Source of the DNA: Lachnospiraceae bacterium
Lineage (GTDB): Bacteria > Bacillota > Clostridia > Lachnospirales > Lachnospiraceae
Assembly (NCBI GenBank): GCA_017460885.1
Contig: JAFUAB010000033.1
Span: 1 to 56,321 of the forward strand
Length of the DNA stretch: 56,321 nt
Reading direction: 5' to 3'
Translations under genes and position numbers: made by a program
The notes under the pieces: generated by a model
What the model saw: only the letters and a program-made list of their open reading frames with translations
Databases searched by the model: none
What the model was told of the DNA's origin: nothing
Part shown: positions 28,916 through 37,879 of the stretch, piece by piece
Layout: every line of letters starts with the position of its first letter
Position numbering within the stretch: position 1 is the stretch's first letter

Positions 28916-31087
28916 ATGAGTTTTTTTTCTGACAGGAAATCCATAAATATCATAATTACGCTGATCATCAGCTGCATGCTTGCAGGCTGCGGATCCCGGC
29001 TATCGGAAAACGGAGGAGCTGCGGTTGATGATGCGAAAGAGGATGTGGAGCTGATAGAACCCGTGGGCAATGTGATGCGTGTGGATAAAGCGAGGTTCAG
29101 GGAACTTGCTAAGGTTTCAACTCTACAGGGTGTAGTATGTCCGAATACGGTGGAATACACTTATGAGTCCGACCAGCCTTTCGGAAATTATGCCTTTCTT
29201 CCCGGGGACAGTGTGAATGCGGGAGATGTGCTCTTTTTTGGAGCAACCGATGAAATAGAGGAATCCATTGAGAACATCGAAGAGGAAAATGCCGTACTTT
29301 TATCCGATTTTAATGATTATGTAAGCGATTATTCTCTGGATGTTGCCAGAGCTAAAAAGAACGAGTTCGAGGCTGCTTCCGATTATCAGAATATGCTAAG
29401 CTACGCTCCAAAAGAGGATTCCGACGCATATCAGGGCTTTGCAAAGGGGCTGATGCCTTTGGAATCCAGGGCCAAAAACGCTAAGATGACCAGAGAAAAG
29501 CTGGATGAAGCATACAGGGAAAGATGTGAGCTGTTTGATCTTGAATATGCGTATAACGAAACACGTATAGCCAGGCTTACCGAGAACAGAAATAAGACCG
29601 GTGCGTCAGCCGTCAATTCCGGAACCGTGGTAGCCATGAATCAGTTTATGACTGGTGATCATATTCCCCAGGGTACGACATTGATGGCAGTGGGTGATCC
29701 CGGTGATAAGGAGATAGTCTGCGATTACATAAGCAAGTCATCAGTAAATAAGGCTCAGGACATACATGCCGTGATAGGCGGCGAGAGGATAGAAGTAGTC
29801 TATGAGGTAATGGAACCGGAGGAGTACAGGCGACTGAAGCAGACTGAGGAAGAGGTTTATACTACCTTCAAAATTTCGGATCCCGGAAACAGTATCAGAA
29901 TGGGCGAATATGCTGTTATAGTTGTTGTGGAATCCAGCATCAAAGATGCACTGTGTGTTCCGAAGGGTGCCGTCAACAAGGATGACAGCGGTACATATGT
30001 ATACCTTTATGATGGCAATGACAGCATTTATACCCCTGTAACCGTCGGAGAATCCGACGGATATTTTACACAGATCCTCGGCGGATTAATGGAGGGGGAT
30101 GAGGTCGTATACGATGTTCCCTATACGCCCGGCAATAAGACACAGAACATCAGTAGGGGTGAGGTACATGTGGATTTTTCAGCAGACGGGTATCTGCTGT
30201 ATCCGAGCTCTGAATGGATGACCAATCCCGCGGTTAACGGTACCTGCTATCTCAACGAGCTCTGTGTGGACAGGTTTGAACAGATCACCGAGGGGCAGAC
30301 TCTGGCTAAGGTCGAGGTGGTCGCTGATAATATAGAGATCGAACGCGTGAAACGTAAGATCGAACGACAGAATGAACGTATAGCGGATCTGAACGAGAGC
30401 CGCCAAACAACCGCCGACGAGGAGGCTCTTGAGGTCATAGACCGTGCTGTCCGTGACAGAAACCGTACCATAGAGAGTCTGCAAAAGCAGCTGGATAAGC
30501 TGAGCAGATATTCGGGAGTCGTTGAGATCAAGGCTCCGTATAACGGAATAGTAACCGAGATCACAGGACTAAAGGACGGACAGATAATAGGCAAAAAGGA
30601 AAAGCTTGTGCAGATCGCAAGTGACGATTCCTGTTACATTCTTGTGGAGGACAAAAACGGGGTATTGTCATATGGGGACAGTGCCGTTGTGACAGGCAGT
30701 GACGGCGGCGGACAGACGGAAGCGGAGGGAACGGTTGTATCTCTCAATCCTTACGGCCTGTCAAAACAGCTTCGTCTCGGATACGCTCTGATCAGGGTTT
30801 CTCAGGAGGATATGAGCAGGATCACGGCAGGCGGAGGTTCGGATAATCACAACGGATATTGGGCAAGGGTGCGGCTTAATGTCAAATCCGTAGCCAGAAG
30901 CATGGAAAACGTGCTGCTGATCCCCAAAAACATGGTTTATCGCAATAACAATGATACCTATGTCATAGTGCTGAACAAAGACGGCGAATATGAACTCGTG
31001 AGGTTTATCGCAGGCGGTTCGGATAATTCCAATTACTGGGTTGTTTACGGAGATATAACGGAGGGCATGACGATATGCTCGGTATAA
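28916..31087 (+). CDS. Double-length lipoprotein adaptor with two HlyD-like units
   Basis: 723 residues, about twice the usual adaptor. Signal peptide with lipobox LAGC (Cys 25). The first unit (about 50-400) has FLPGDSVNAGDVLFFG, a coiled coil, SGTVVAMNQFMTGDHIP, a barrel and the closing strands VTVGESDGYFTQILGG. A second unit (about 405-723) begins around EVHVDFSADGYLLYPSSE, has its own coiled coil (IERVKRKIERQNERIADLNE to LQKQLDKLS), lipoyl half (VEIKAPYNGIVTEITGLKDG), barrel and closing domain. It starts 12 bases after the first adaptor and overlaps the permease gene by 13 bases. It may contribute two of the adaptor protomers in one chain (inference). Confidence 0.85.
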   Translation: MSFFSDRKSINIIITLIISCMLAGCGSRLSENGGAAVDDAKEDVELIEPVGNVMRVDKARFRELAKVSTLQGVVCPNTVEYTYESDQPFGNYAFLPGDSVNAGDVLFFGATDEIEESIENIEEENAVLLSDFNDYVSDYSLDVARAKKNEFEAASDYQNMLSYAPKEDSDAYQGFAKGLMPLESRAKNAKMTREKLDEAYRERCELFDLEYAYNETRIARLTENRNKTGASAVNSGTVVAMNQFMTGDHIPQGTTLMAVGDPGDKEIVCDYISKSSVNKAQDIHAVIGGERIEVVYEVMEPEEYRRLKQTEEEVYTTFKISDPGNSIRMGEYAVIVVVESSIKDALCVPKGAVNKDDSGTYVYLYDGNDSIYTPVTVGESDGYFTQILGGLMEGDEVVYDVPYTPGNKTQNISRGEVHVDFSADGYLLYPSSEWMTNPAVNGTCYLNELCVDRFEQITEGQTLAKVEVVADNIEIERVKRKIERQNERIADLNESRQTTADEEALEVIDRAVRDRNRTIESLQKQLDKLSRYSGVVEIKAPYNGIVTEITGLKDGQIIGKKEKLVQIASDDSCYILVEDKNGVLSYGDSAVVTGSDGGGQTEAEGTVVSLNPYGLSKQLRLGYALIRVSQEDMSRITAGGGSDNHNGYWARVRLNVKSVARSMENVLLIPKNMVYRNNNDTYVIVLNKDGEYELVRFIAGGSDNSNYWVVYGDITEGMTICSV

Positions 31088-33873
31088 TGCTGCAGAAGAT
31101 GTGGCAGAAAAAGTGGATGAACCTAAGCCTCCTGCTTGGATGTGTTCTGCTCATAGCGACTGCAGTCAGCTTCCCACTGTATCAGAAGGCAGCTTATGAC
31201 CGTATGCTTCAGGATGAATTCCGGGACTATATGTCGGAGGAGGGCAACTGGCCGCTGGTGATCAGGATGACCGCAAACTGCCAGAAGGATAAAAAGGACA
31301 CCATTGGCAGGATGGAGGCCTATAACGCCGGGATATGCGATCAGCTGGAGGTCGATGAATATGAAGCAATCTACAGCTATACGATATTGAGGTCACCGGT
31401 ACAATCCCAAATGAAGCGTGAAGATGTTGAAGATATGACTCTGTCGCTCTGTGCCATGAGCGATCTGGACAGGCACGCCGAAATTATCGCAGGTGAAACA
31501 TATTCCGAATCCGGGATAGCCGACGACGGTGCCATAGAGGTTATCGTTTCCCAGAACACGCTGACAGAACGTGATCTGCTGGTTGGTGAAACTCTTGATT
31601 TTACCAAGCTGACCGATGCAAACGGTGACCCGCTATCGATCAGAGTGGTGGGAGTGTATACGGGAGACCGTCTGAATGATTTCTATTTTCAGGAAAATCC
31701 CGAAAAACTCTATGACAGCTGCATGATGAATCCGGAGCTTTTCAGAAAGATGTTTACCGGAGAAAATGCGTCTAAATACAACATATCAGTTACCTTTTAC
31801 AGTCTGCCCGATTACCGCTTAATCACTGCTTCGCAGGTATCACATATCAGTGAGGTCACGGATTATCTTTGCGAGGAGAGTCCATTCAACAAGGTCATCA
31901 AGGATCCGGATTATATCGGACTGCTGCAGGAATATGAACTCAAAAGACATCGTATCACCGCAACGCTTATGATACTTCAGATTCCTGTCCTCATGCTTCT
32001 GGCAGCCTTTCTGCTGATGATCTCCGGTCAGATGTATGAGATGGAGAGAAATGAGATCTCGGTCATCAAGAGCAGGGGCAGCTCAAGATCGCAGATATTT
32101 CTGCTGTATATTTATCAGGGCATATTTCTGACATTGCTCGGAGGTATCATAGGAGTACCGGTGGGGGCAGCTTTTGCGGGACTGCTCGGATCGACACGGA
32201 ATTTTCTGGAATTTGATCTCAGCGAGCAACTGAACGTGTCATATACCCGTGAGGCATTCATATATGCAGCGGTAGCAATGCTTCTGGCGCTTCTGAGTAT
32301 ATCCATACCTGCGATCAGACACAGCAGGGTATCCATAGTCAACCTTAAACAGCAAAAGGCTGTCAACAAGAAAAGGCTGTGGGAAAAGCTGTTTTTGGAT
32401 TTCATCCTGACCGGAGTGGGACTGTACGGGTATTACAGCTTCAGCAGGGACGTGACCGGAATCTCGGGGGCAGTTCTGTCAGGTCAGAGCCTGGATCCGC
32501 TTTTGTACGTCAGCTCTTCACTGTTTATAATCGGAATGGGACTCATTTTCCTCCGCATACAGCCTTATGTGGTCAGACTCGTATTCCTTCTTGTACGTGG
32601 AGTCGTTGGACCTGCCGGATACGTTTCGTTCATGGATAACGTTAAAAACGGACGAAAGATGCAGCTGATACAGTTATTCCTGATAATGACGGTATCCCTG
32701 GGGATGTTCCATGCGGTGGTGGCCAGGACGATACTTGAGAATGCTGCCGATAACAGGGAATATGTGGATGGAGCCGACGTGATCATCCGTGAAAAATGGA
32801 ATGAACTGCAGGATGAAAACGGTGCCCTTACCGGCATTTTCGTGGAACCTGACACTACCAAGTATGTATCCATGGATTTTGCGGAGAACTACACCAGGGT
32901 ATACTTCGATGATCAGGCATACGTCAGCAAGGATAAGAATGACCGTACTCCAATGACGGTAATGGGAATACATACAAAGGAATTCGGGGAAGTGACCGGA
33001 TTGCAAAGCGGTCTTAACGCCTCATCCTATCATGAACTCCTGAATGAACTGGCCGTTGTTCCCGAAGGCGTGCTTCTCTCAAGAAATTTTGAATCCATAC
33101 AGGGAATGAAGAAGGGCGAGAAGATCACATACTATACCGGCAGGAACAAGGCGGTGACGGGAACCATAGTCGATTTTGTCGATTATTTCCCGGGCTATTC
33201 GCCCAGGGCTACGGTTATCGGAGCGGATGACAATGCTTATACCGAGGACAACTATCTGATAGTCGCACACTTTTCGTATATCAAAAAGAACCTGGGACTT
33301 CAGCCGTATGAGATATGGATGTCCCTGGCAGATGGCGCGGCATCCGCAGATGTGTATCAATTTGTGGAAGATCATAACCTTCATCTGACAAAGTACGTAA
33401 ATAAGGCTGAGGATATGGAGGCCACGCTTACGGATCCGCTGCTTCAGGGAACGAACGGAGTGCTGACCCTGGGCTTTGTGGTCACGATACTGCTGTGCGC
33501 CGTCGGATACCTGATATATTGGATCATGTCCATACGTGACAGGGAGCTTATCTTTGGAATCCTGCGTGCCTGCGGATTCCATAAGAGCGAGATAGTCAGG
33601 ATGATAGTGTTTGAACAGATGTTTTCGGGTGTGTTCTCGGTAGTGGCCGGAATAGGCATCGGCAAGCTCGCTTCGCGGATGTACGTGCCGATACTGCAGG
33701 CTTCATATGCGACATCCGATCAGATACTTCCGCTCAGGCTGATAACCAGGGCATCGGATATGTACAGGCTGTACGGCATCGTGGCAGGTGTGATGATCAC
33801 GTGCATATTCGTGCTGATCTTCATGCTGTTCACGATGAACGTCACCGGCGCCCTTAAGCTCGGAGAAGAGTGA
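31075..33873 (+). CDS. FtsX/MacB-type ABC exporter permease
   Basis: 932 residues, with an N-terminal membrane helix (LLLGCVLLIATAVSFPLY), a large extracellular domain (about 40-290), then membrane groups near 300-420, 440-560 and 800-930 with further extracellular sequence between. The FtsX core is recognisable around EMERNEISVIKSRGSSRSQIF and again near RDRELIFGILRACGFHKSEI, so the protein holds two FtsX repeats in one chain. One such chain can form a whole transporter, matching the single permease gene in this locus. GGAGGG precedes the ATG at 31075. Likely export or extrusion of a lipid, peptide or surface factor; substrate unknown. Confidence 0.88.
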   Translation: MLGIMLQKMWQKKWMNLSLLLGCVLLIATAVSFPLYQKAAYDRMLQDEFRDYMSEEGNWPLVIRMTANCQKDKKDTIGRMEAYNAGICDQLEVDEYEAIYSYTILRSPVQSQMKREDVEDMTLSLCAMSDLDRHAEIIAGETYSESGIADDGAIEVIVSQNTLTERDLLVGETLDFTKLTDANGDPLSIRVVGVYTGDRLNDFYFQENPEKLYDSCMMNPELFRKMFTGENASKYNISVTFYSLPDYRLITASQVSHISEVTDYLCEESPFNKVIKDPDYIGLLQEYELKRHRITATLMILQIPVLMLLAAFLLMISGQMYEMERNEISVIKSRGSSRSQIFLLYIYQGIFLTLLGGIIGVPVGAAFAGLLGSTRNFLEFDLSEQLNVSYTREAFIYAAVAMLLALLSISIPAIRHSRVSIVNLKQQKAVNKKRLWEKLFLDFILTGVGLYGYYSFSRDVTGISGAVLSGQSLDPLLYVSSSLFIIGMGLIFLRIQPYVVRLVFLLVRGVVGPAGYVSFMDNVKNGRKMQLIQLFLIMTVSLGMFHAVVARTILENAADNREYVDGADVIIREKWNELQDENGALTGIFVEPDTTKYVSMDFAENYTRVYFDDQAYVSKDKNDRTPMTVMGIHTKEFGEVTGLQSGLNASSYHELLNELAVVPEGVLLSRNFESIQGMKKGEKITYYTGRNKAVTGTIVDFVDYFPGYSPRATVIGADDNAYTEDNYLIVAHFSYIKKNLGLQPYEIWMSLADGAASADVYQFVEDHNLHLTKYVNKAEDMEATLTDPLLQGTNGVLTLGFVVTILLCAVGYLIYWIMSIRDRELIFGILRACGFHKSEIVRMIVFEQMFSGVFSVVAGIGIGKLASRMYVPILQASYATSDQILPLRLITRASDMYRLYGIVAGVMITCIFVLIFMLFTMNVTGALKLGEE

Positions 33874-33909
33874 TGACACCGGTTCCTGCATCACATTATG
33901 TAAACTGAA

Positions 33910-34599
33910 ATGGACAATATTTTAATTCAGACAAAAGGTATAAAGAGGGCATATGACACTCCGGCCGGAAAATTCTGGGCGCTGAAGGGCATTGACGCAG
34001 AGATTCCCTCAGGTGCATTCGTGATCCTAAAGGGCCGTTCGGGTTCGGGCAAGACCACTTACATGAACATCATAAGTTCATTGGATGAGCCGACCGAGGG
34101 AGATGTGTTCTTTGAAGGAAAGAATCTCAGGGACCTGTCAGAGCACGAGAAGGAGAATCTGAGGAGAACGAAGCTGGGATTCGTCTTTCAGTCGGTATCG
34201 CTCCTGCCAAGCCTCAACGCGTTTCAGAACGTGGAATTCTCGATGCGCATGGCCGGCATGAAGATCAATAAGGAAACGGACAAGAGGGTGGAGGAGTGTC
34301 TCAAGCTGGTCGGACTGGGCAACAGGATGACGCACATGAGTGCGGAAATGTCGGGCGGCGAGCAGCAGAGGGTAGCCATAGCCAGGGCCCTTGCGCACAG
34401 GCCGAACATGATCTTCGCGGATGAACCCACGGCGGAACTGGATTCTGCCATGGCAGCAAAGGTTACGGAGATTTTCAAGGAAATGACGCGCAGGGAAGGC
34501 ATCACGATACTGATGACCACGCATGACGTCGGCCTGATGGGCGCGGCGGACATGATCATTGAACTCAATAGCGGTGAACGTGTTTATGTAGATCAGTAA
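33910..34599 (+). CDS. MacB/LolD-type ABC exporter ATPase
   Basis: 229 residues. Walker A is GRSGSGKTT, Q-loop QSVSLLP, signature MSGGEQQR, Walker B MIFADEPTAELDS and the H-loop TTHDVGL. All catalytic parts are present. It follows the permease by 36 bases. Its last codons GATCAG and stop TAA are also the left tip of the palindromic element that begins at 34591, so that element may have supplied the current C-terminus. A second ATPase follows after the element. Confidence 0.95.
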   Translation: MDNILIQTKGIKRAYDTPAGKFWALKGIDAEIPSGAFVILKGRSGSGKTTYMNIISSLDEPTEGDVFFEGKNLRDLSEHEKENLRRTKLGFVFQSVSLLPSLNAFQNVEFSMRMAGMKINKETDKRVEECLKLVGLGNRMTHMSAEMSGGEQQRVAIARALAHRPNMIFADEPTAELDSAMAAKVTEIFKEMTRREGITILMTTHDVGLMGAADMIIELNSGERVYVDQ

Positions 34600-34728
34600 G
34601 CATATATATTCCTCAAAGGCACGCTCTCGCTGCCACGATCTCGCAGCGGATGCTAAGCTCGTGAGAAACCTCGCTAAGCACCGGCGGATCGTGAAGCACC
34701 TTTTTCGGAACATATATGCTCACTGATC
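34591..34728. repeat. Palindromic element between the two exporter ATPase genes
   Basis: The 22-base ends are inverted repeats with two mismatches: GATCAGTAAGCATATATATT at 34591-34610 and, on the other strand, GATCAGTGAGCATATATGTT from 34728 inward. The 138-base interior is noncoding and folds on itself. Its core on the minus strand (34659-34675, AGCGAGGTTTCTCACGA) resembles the core of the element at 480-640. The left end overlaps the stop codon of the preceding ATPase. It is probably a MITE- or REP-like insertion. The hairpin may also terminate or stabilise mRNA between the ATPase genes. Confidence 0.65.
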
Positions 34729-34766
34729 AGATATATTGTAAACGCATTGCGAATCCGGAGAAGGAA

Positions 34767-34820
34767 ATGACCAAGACGCAAGCATTTTGTTCGTTTCCAA
34801 AATTTATCGTATGGATATAG
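34767..34820 (+). CDS. Possible 17-residue leader peptide overlapping the second ATPase start
   Basis: An ATG at 34767 is preceded by the purine-rich GGAGAAGGAA and reads 17 codons (MTKTQAFCSFPKFIVWI) to a TAG at 34818-34820. That stop lies inside the first codons of the ATPase gene, whose own ATG (34811) lacks a ribosome site. This is the geometry of a translationally coupling leader. No homology is claimed. Confidence 0.4.
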   Translation: MTKTQAFCSFPKFIVWI

Positions 34821-35710
34821 AAAACAAAGAAACAAAAGATATAATGGTACAGGCCGACGGCCTCGTGAAGATCTATAAGACCAGGGATACCGAGGTCCTC
34901 GCGCTGCAGGGGCTGGATCTGACGGTTAACAGGGGTGAACTGACGGCTCTGATCGGCAACAGCGGATCCGGCAAGTCCACGTTTCTGAACATGATCGGTG
35001 GACTCGACCGTCCCAGCGCAGGCAAGCTCATCGTGGACGGCAAGAACCTTTTTACCATGACGGAAAAGGAACTCGTATTGTATAAGCGCGATACCGTTGG
35101 ATTCGTATGGCAGAATAACGGACGAAATATGCTGCCTTATCTGACAGCTATGGAAAATATTATGCTTCCGATGAATCTGTCGCACGAGAAGCATAAACGT
35201 GATAAGGCGATGGAACTGATAGAGCTTGTCGGACTTGCGCACAAGAAACACAGCAAGATGAACATGATGTCGGGAGGTGAACAGCAGCGAATAGCGATTG
35301 CGATAGCACTTGCCAATTCGCCCAAGCTTCTCCTGGCCGACGAGCCGACCGGTTCCGTTGACTCAGGGACTGCCGATTACATCTTTGATATCTTTACCGA
35401 GCTTAATAAATCCGGACAGACTATACTGATAGTCACACATGATGTGACGCTTTCCAAAAAGGTCAGGAGAGTAGTGGCGATAAGAGACGGAAAGATCAGT
35501 TCGGAGAGGGTTCTGAAGGAAGAATTCGCAAGCAGGGTAAAGGAGAGCAATATCGACTGGAGAGAAGAAGAAACCCAGGACGAATACGCCGTTCTTGACC
35601 GTGCGCACAGGCTTCAGATACCGGCGGAATACATTAAGGAGATGGAGCTTGAGGACAACAAGGTCAGGGTTGAGATGCAGGATCAGAAAATAGTCATCAG
35701 CAAGCCATAA
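34811..35710 (+). CDS. ABC exporter ATPase with C-terminal AbrB-like swapped-hairpin tail
   Basis: 299 residues from the ATG at 34811 (an in-frame TTG at 34787 is less likely). The ATPase parts are Walker A GNSGSGKST, signature MSGGEQQR, Walker B LLADEPTGSVDS and H-loop VTHDVTLSKK. After about residue 230 there is an extension. It ends in LDRAHRLQIPAEYIKEM, a short gap and VRVEMQDQKIVISKP. This is the spacing and polarity of an AbrB/SpoVT swapped-hairpin domain (G-R-L-x-I-P ... V-x-V-x-x-x-D-x-x-I-I). Such tails occur on some Gram-positive MacB-like ATPases and may mediate dimerisation. It pairs with the other ATPase on one permease (inference). Confidence 0.92.
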   Translation: MDIENKETKDIMVQADGLVKIYKTRDTEVLALQGLDLTVNRGELTALIGNSGSGKSTFLNMIGGLDRPSAGKLIVDGKNLFTMTEKELVLYKRDTVGFVWQNNGRNMLPYLTAMENIMLPMNLSHEKHKRDKAMELIELVGLAHKKHSKMNMMSGGEQQRIAIAIALANSPKLLLADEPTGSVDSGTADYIFDIFTELNKSGQTILIVTHDVTLSKKVRRVVAIRDGKISSERVLKEEFASRVKESNIDWREEETQDEYAVLDRAHRLQIPAEYIKEMELEDNKVRVEMQDQKIVISKP

Positions 35711-35803
35711 ACGGGCATGTGACGATAATAATAAAGATCAGATCTAAAACGGATCTCAGATAAACGGGAAAAAACAGGCAGGTTAATGTCAGAGGAGGTA
35801 AAT

Positions 35804-37810
35804 ATGAGTCAGACAAGGATCTATTACGTAAATGTCAATTCGTCAAGGGACGGGGACGGCAGCCGCGAGATGCCGTTTAAGCACATAAACGACGCGGCCC
35901 GCATTGCAAAGCCTGGAGATGAGATAGTGGTCGCACCCGGTGTATACCGCGAATTCGTCTGTCCTGTATATGGCGGTACCGAGGATGCACGCATCACCTA
36001 CAGATCTGAGCAATCCCTGGGAGCGGTGATCACGGGCAGCGAGGAAGTGAAGTCCTGGAAAAAGCATAAGGGCAGCGTATGGGTTGCCAGGATCGGAAAC
36101 GGCATCTTCGGGTCATATAATCCATATAAAACGCAGGTGTACGGTGACTGGTATTTTGCGCCCGATATCCGTCATACCGGGTCGGTGTACTTAAATGATC
36201 TGGCCATGTATGAAACCGTAAGCCTTGAGGAGTGCATCAAGGGAGAACCCGACAAATTTGCGTGGAATTCAGATGAGTCAAAGTTCAAATGGTATGTCGA
36301 GCAGGATGAGAAGAATGATGAGACCGTGATCTATGCCAATTTCCAGGGCAAGGATCCGAATAAAGAGAACGTCGAGATAGCGGTTCGCAGGAACTGCTTT
36401 ATGCCTGACAAAAACGGCATAAGCTATATCACCGTCAGCGGATTTGACATAAAGAACGCTGCTACGACCTGGGCACCTCCGGCCGCATATCAGGACGGAA
36501 TGATCGGACCTCACTGGAGCAGGAGCTGGATAATCGAGGACTGCGAGATACACAACAGCCGCTGCTGCGGAATCTCACTCGGTAAATATCTGGATCCCGA
36601 GAATGACATGTATTTCACCAACCGCCGCGTCAAGAGTCCGACACAGATGGAGCGCGATGCGGTCTGCAGAGGTCAGTATCACGGCTGGACAAAGGAACGT
36701 ATCGGACATCATATTATCCGCAGATGCAACGTGCATCACTGTGAACAGACGGGCATAGTCGGCAGAATGGGAGGCGTGTTCTCTACCATTGAAGACTGCC
36801 ATATACATCATATCTGTAACTCTGCCCAGCTTGGCGGAGCGGAGACCGCCGGCATCAAGCTGCATGCCGGTATAGATGTTACGATCAGGCGCAATCACAT
36901 ACATGACTGCATCATCGGTATCTGGCTTGACTGGGAAGCACAAGGTGCGAGAGTGAGCCGGAACCTGATGCATGACAATCACCGCAGGGAAGGCCTTGAG
37001 CAGGCTCCGGGAGCAATGTTTAATTCCGACGTCTTTGTCGAAGTAGGACACGGTCCCACGCTGATAGACAATAACCTGCTTATGTCCAAACAGTCCATAA
37101 CCATACCAAGCGAAGGCATTGCTGTTGTGCATAACCTGATCCTGGGAGGATTTGGGCTAATTAACTCAGGCGTGGACAGCATTGTTAACGGACAGCGCGA
37201 GCCCAGGTACACGCCATATCACATCAGACACAGGACAGAGGTTGCGGGCTTTATGACAATACTGCACGGAGACGACCGCATCTACAACAACATTTTCGTC
37301 AAGCAGTATGATTCAAAGGATAAGAAGATCACACCCCAGACTCCGGATTACTGCATCGCGGGTACGGCTGCCTTTGATATATTCCCGACCTATGAGGAAT
37401 GGCACAAGCCTTTTGAAATGGGAGAGCATCCGGATATGGGAGGCCTGGGTGAAGCTCACTTCGGCCACCTGCCCGTATGGGTAAGCGGCAATGCGTATTT
37501 CAATGGTGCCAATGTCTACAAGAAGGAGAAGGACAAGCTTGTTGACAAGAAGAACAAGGTAAAGGTGGAACTGATAGAAAAGAAGGGAAAATACACACTT
37601 AAAACCGATCTTTACAAGTATCTTGGCGGTTTTAATGACAGGATGATCACAACAGATACCCTGGGGCTTGCCTTTGAGCCCGAGCAGAGGTTTGAGAATA
37701 CCGACGGTACTTCGATCACCTTTAATACGGATTATTTCGGAAGTCACAGAGGAACTGATGTGCTGCCCGGTCCTTTCGCGGATTATGACGCGGGAGCAGA
37801 GCTGAACTGA
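35804..37810 (+). CDS. GH120 beta-xylosidase
   Basis: 668 residues, no signal peptide, so cytoplasmic. A right-handed beta-helix of the GH120 family, closely resembling the Thermoanaerobacterium XylC pattern: YYVNVNSSRDGDGS at the start, then GSYNPYKTQVYGDW, YANFQGKDPN and WAPPAAYQDGMIGPHWS. The catalytic nucleophile Asp lies in IWLDWEAQG (about 376) and the acid/base Glu in FVEVGHGP (about 413). Between them is an insertion of about 15 residues (around HRREGLEQAPGAMF) that I do not recall in XylC. AGGAGG lies 5 bases before the ATG. It releases xylose from imported xylo-oligosaccharides, feeding the pentose route that ends in phosphoketolase. Confidence 0.92.
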   Translation: MSQTRIYYVNVNSSRDGDGSREMPFKHINDAARIAKPGDEIVVAPGVYREFVCPVYGGTEDARITYRSEQSLGAVITGSEEVKSWKKHKGSVWVARIGNGIFGSYNPYKTQVYGDWYFAPDIRHTGSVYLNDLAMYETVSLEECIKGEPDKFAWNSDESKFKWYVEQDEKNDETVIYANFQGKDPNKENVEIAVRRNCFMPDKNGISYITVSGFDIKNAATTWAPPAAYQDGMIGPHWSRSWIIEDCEIHNSRCCGISLGKYLDPENDMYFTNRRVKSPTQMERDAVCRGQYHGWTKERIGHHIIRRCNVHHCEQTGIVGRMGGVFSTIEDCHIHHICNSAQLGGAETAGIKLHAGIDVTIRRNHIHDCIIGIWLDWEAQGARVSRNLMHDNHRREGLEQAPGAMFNSDVFVEVGHGPTLIDNNLLMSKQSITIPSEGIAVVHNLILGGFGLINSGVDSIVNGQREPRYTPYHIRHRTEVAGFMTILHGDDRIYNNIFVKQYDSKDKKITPQTPDYCIAGTAAFDIFPTYEEWHKPFEMGEHPDMGGLGEAHFGHLPVWVSGNAYFNGANVYKKEKDKLVDKKNKVKVELIEKKGKYTLKTDLYKYLGGFNDRMITTDTLGLAFEPEQRFENTDGTSITFNTDYFGSHRGTDVLPGPFADYDAGAELN

Positions 37811-37879
37811 TAGATATAGTAAACGGCAAAAGTATTTATACTATTAGTCGGACAGAGGATCTCGGAGCACAGACCGGTG

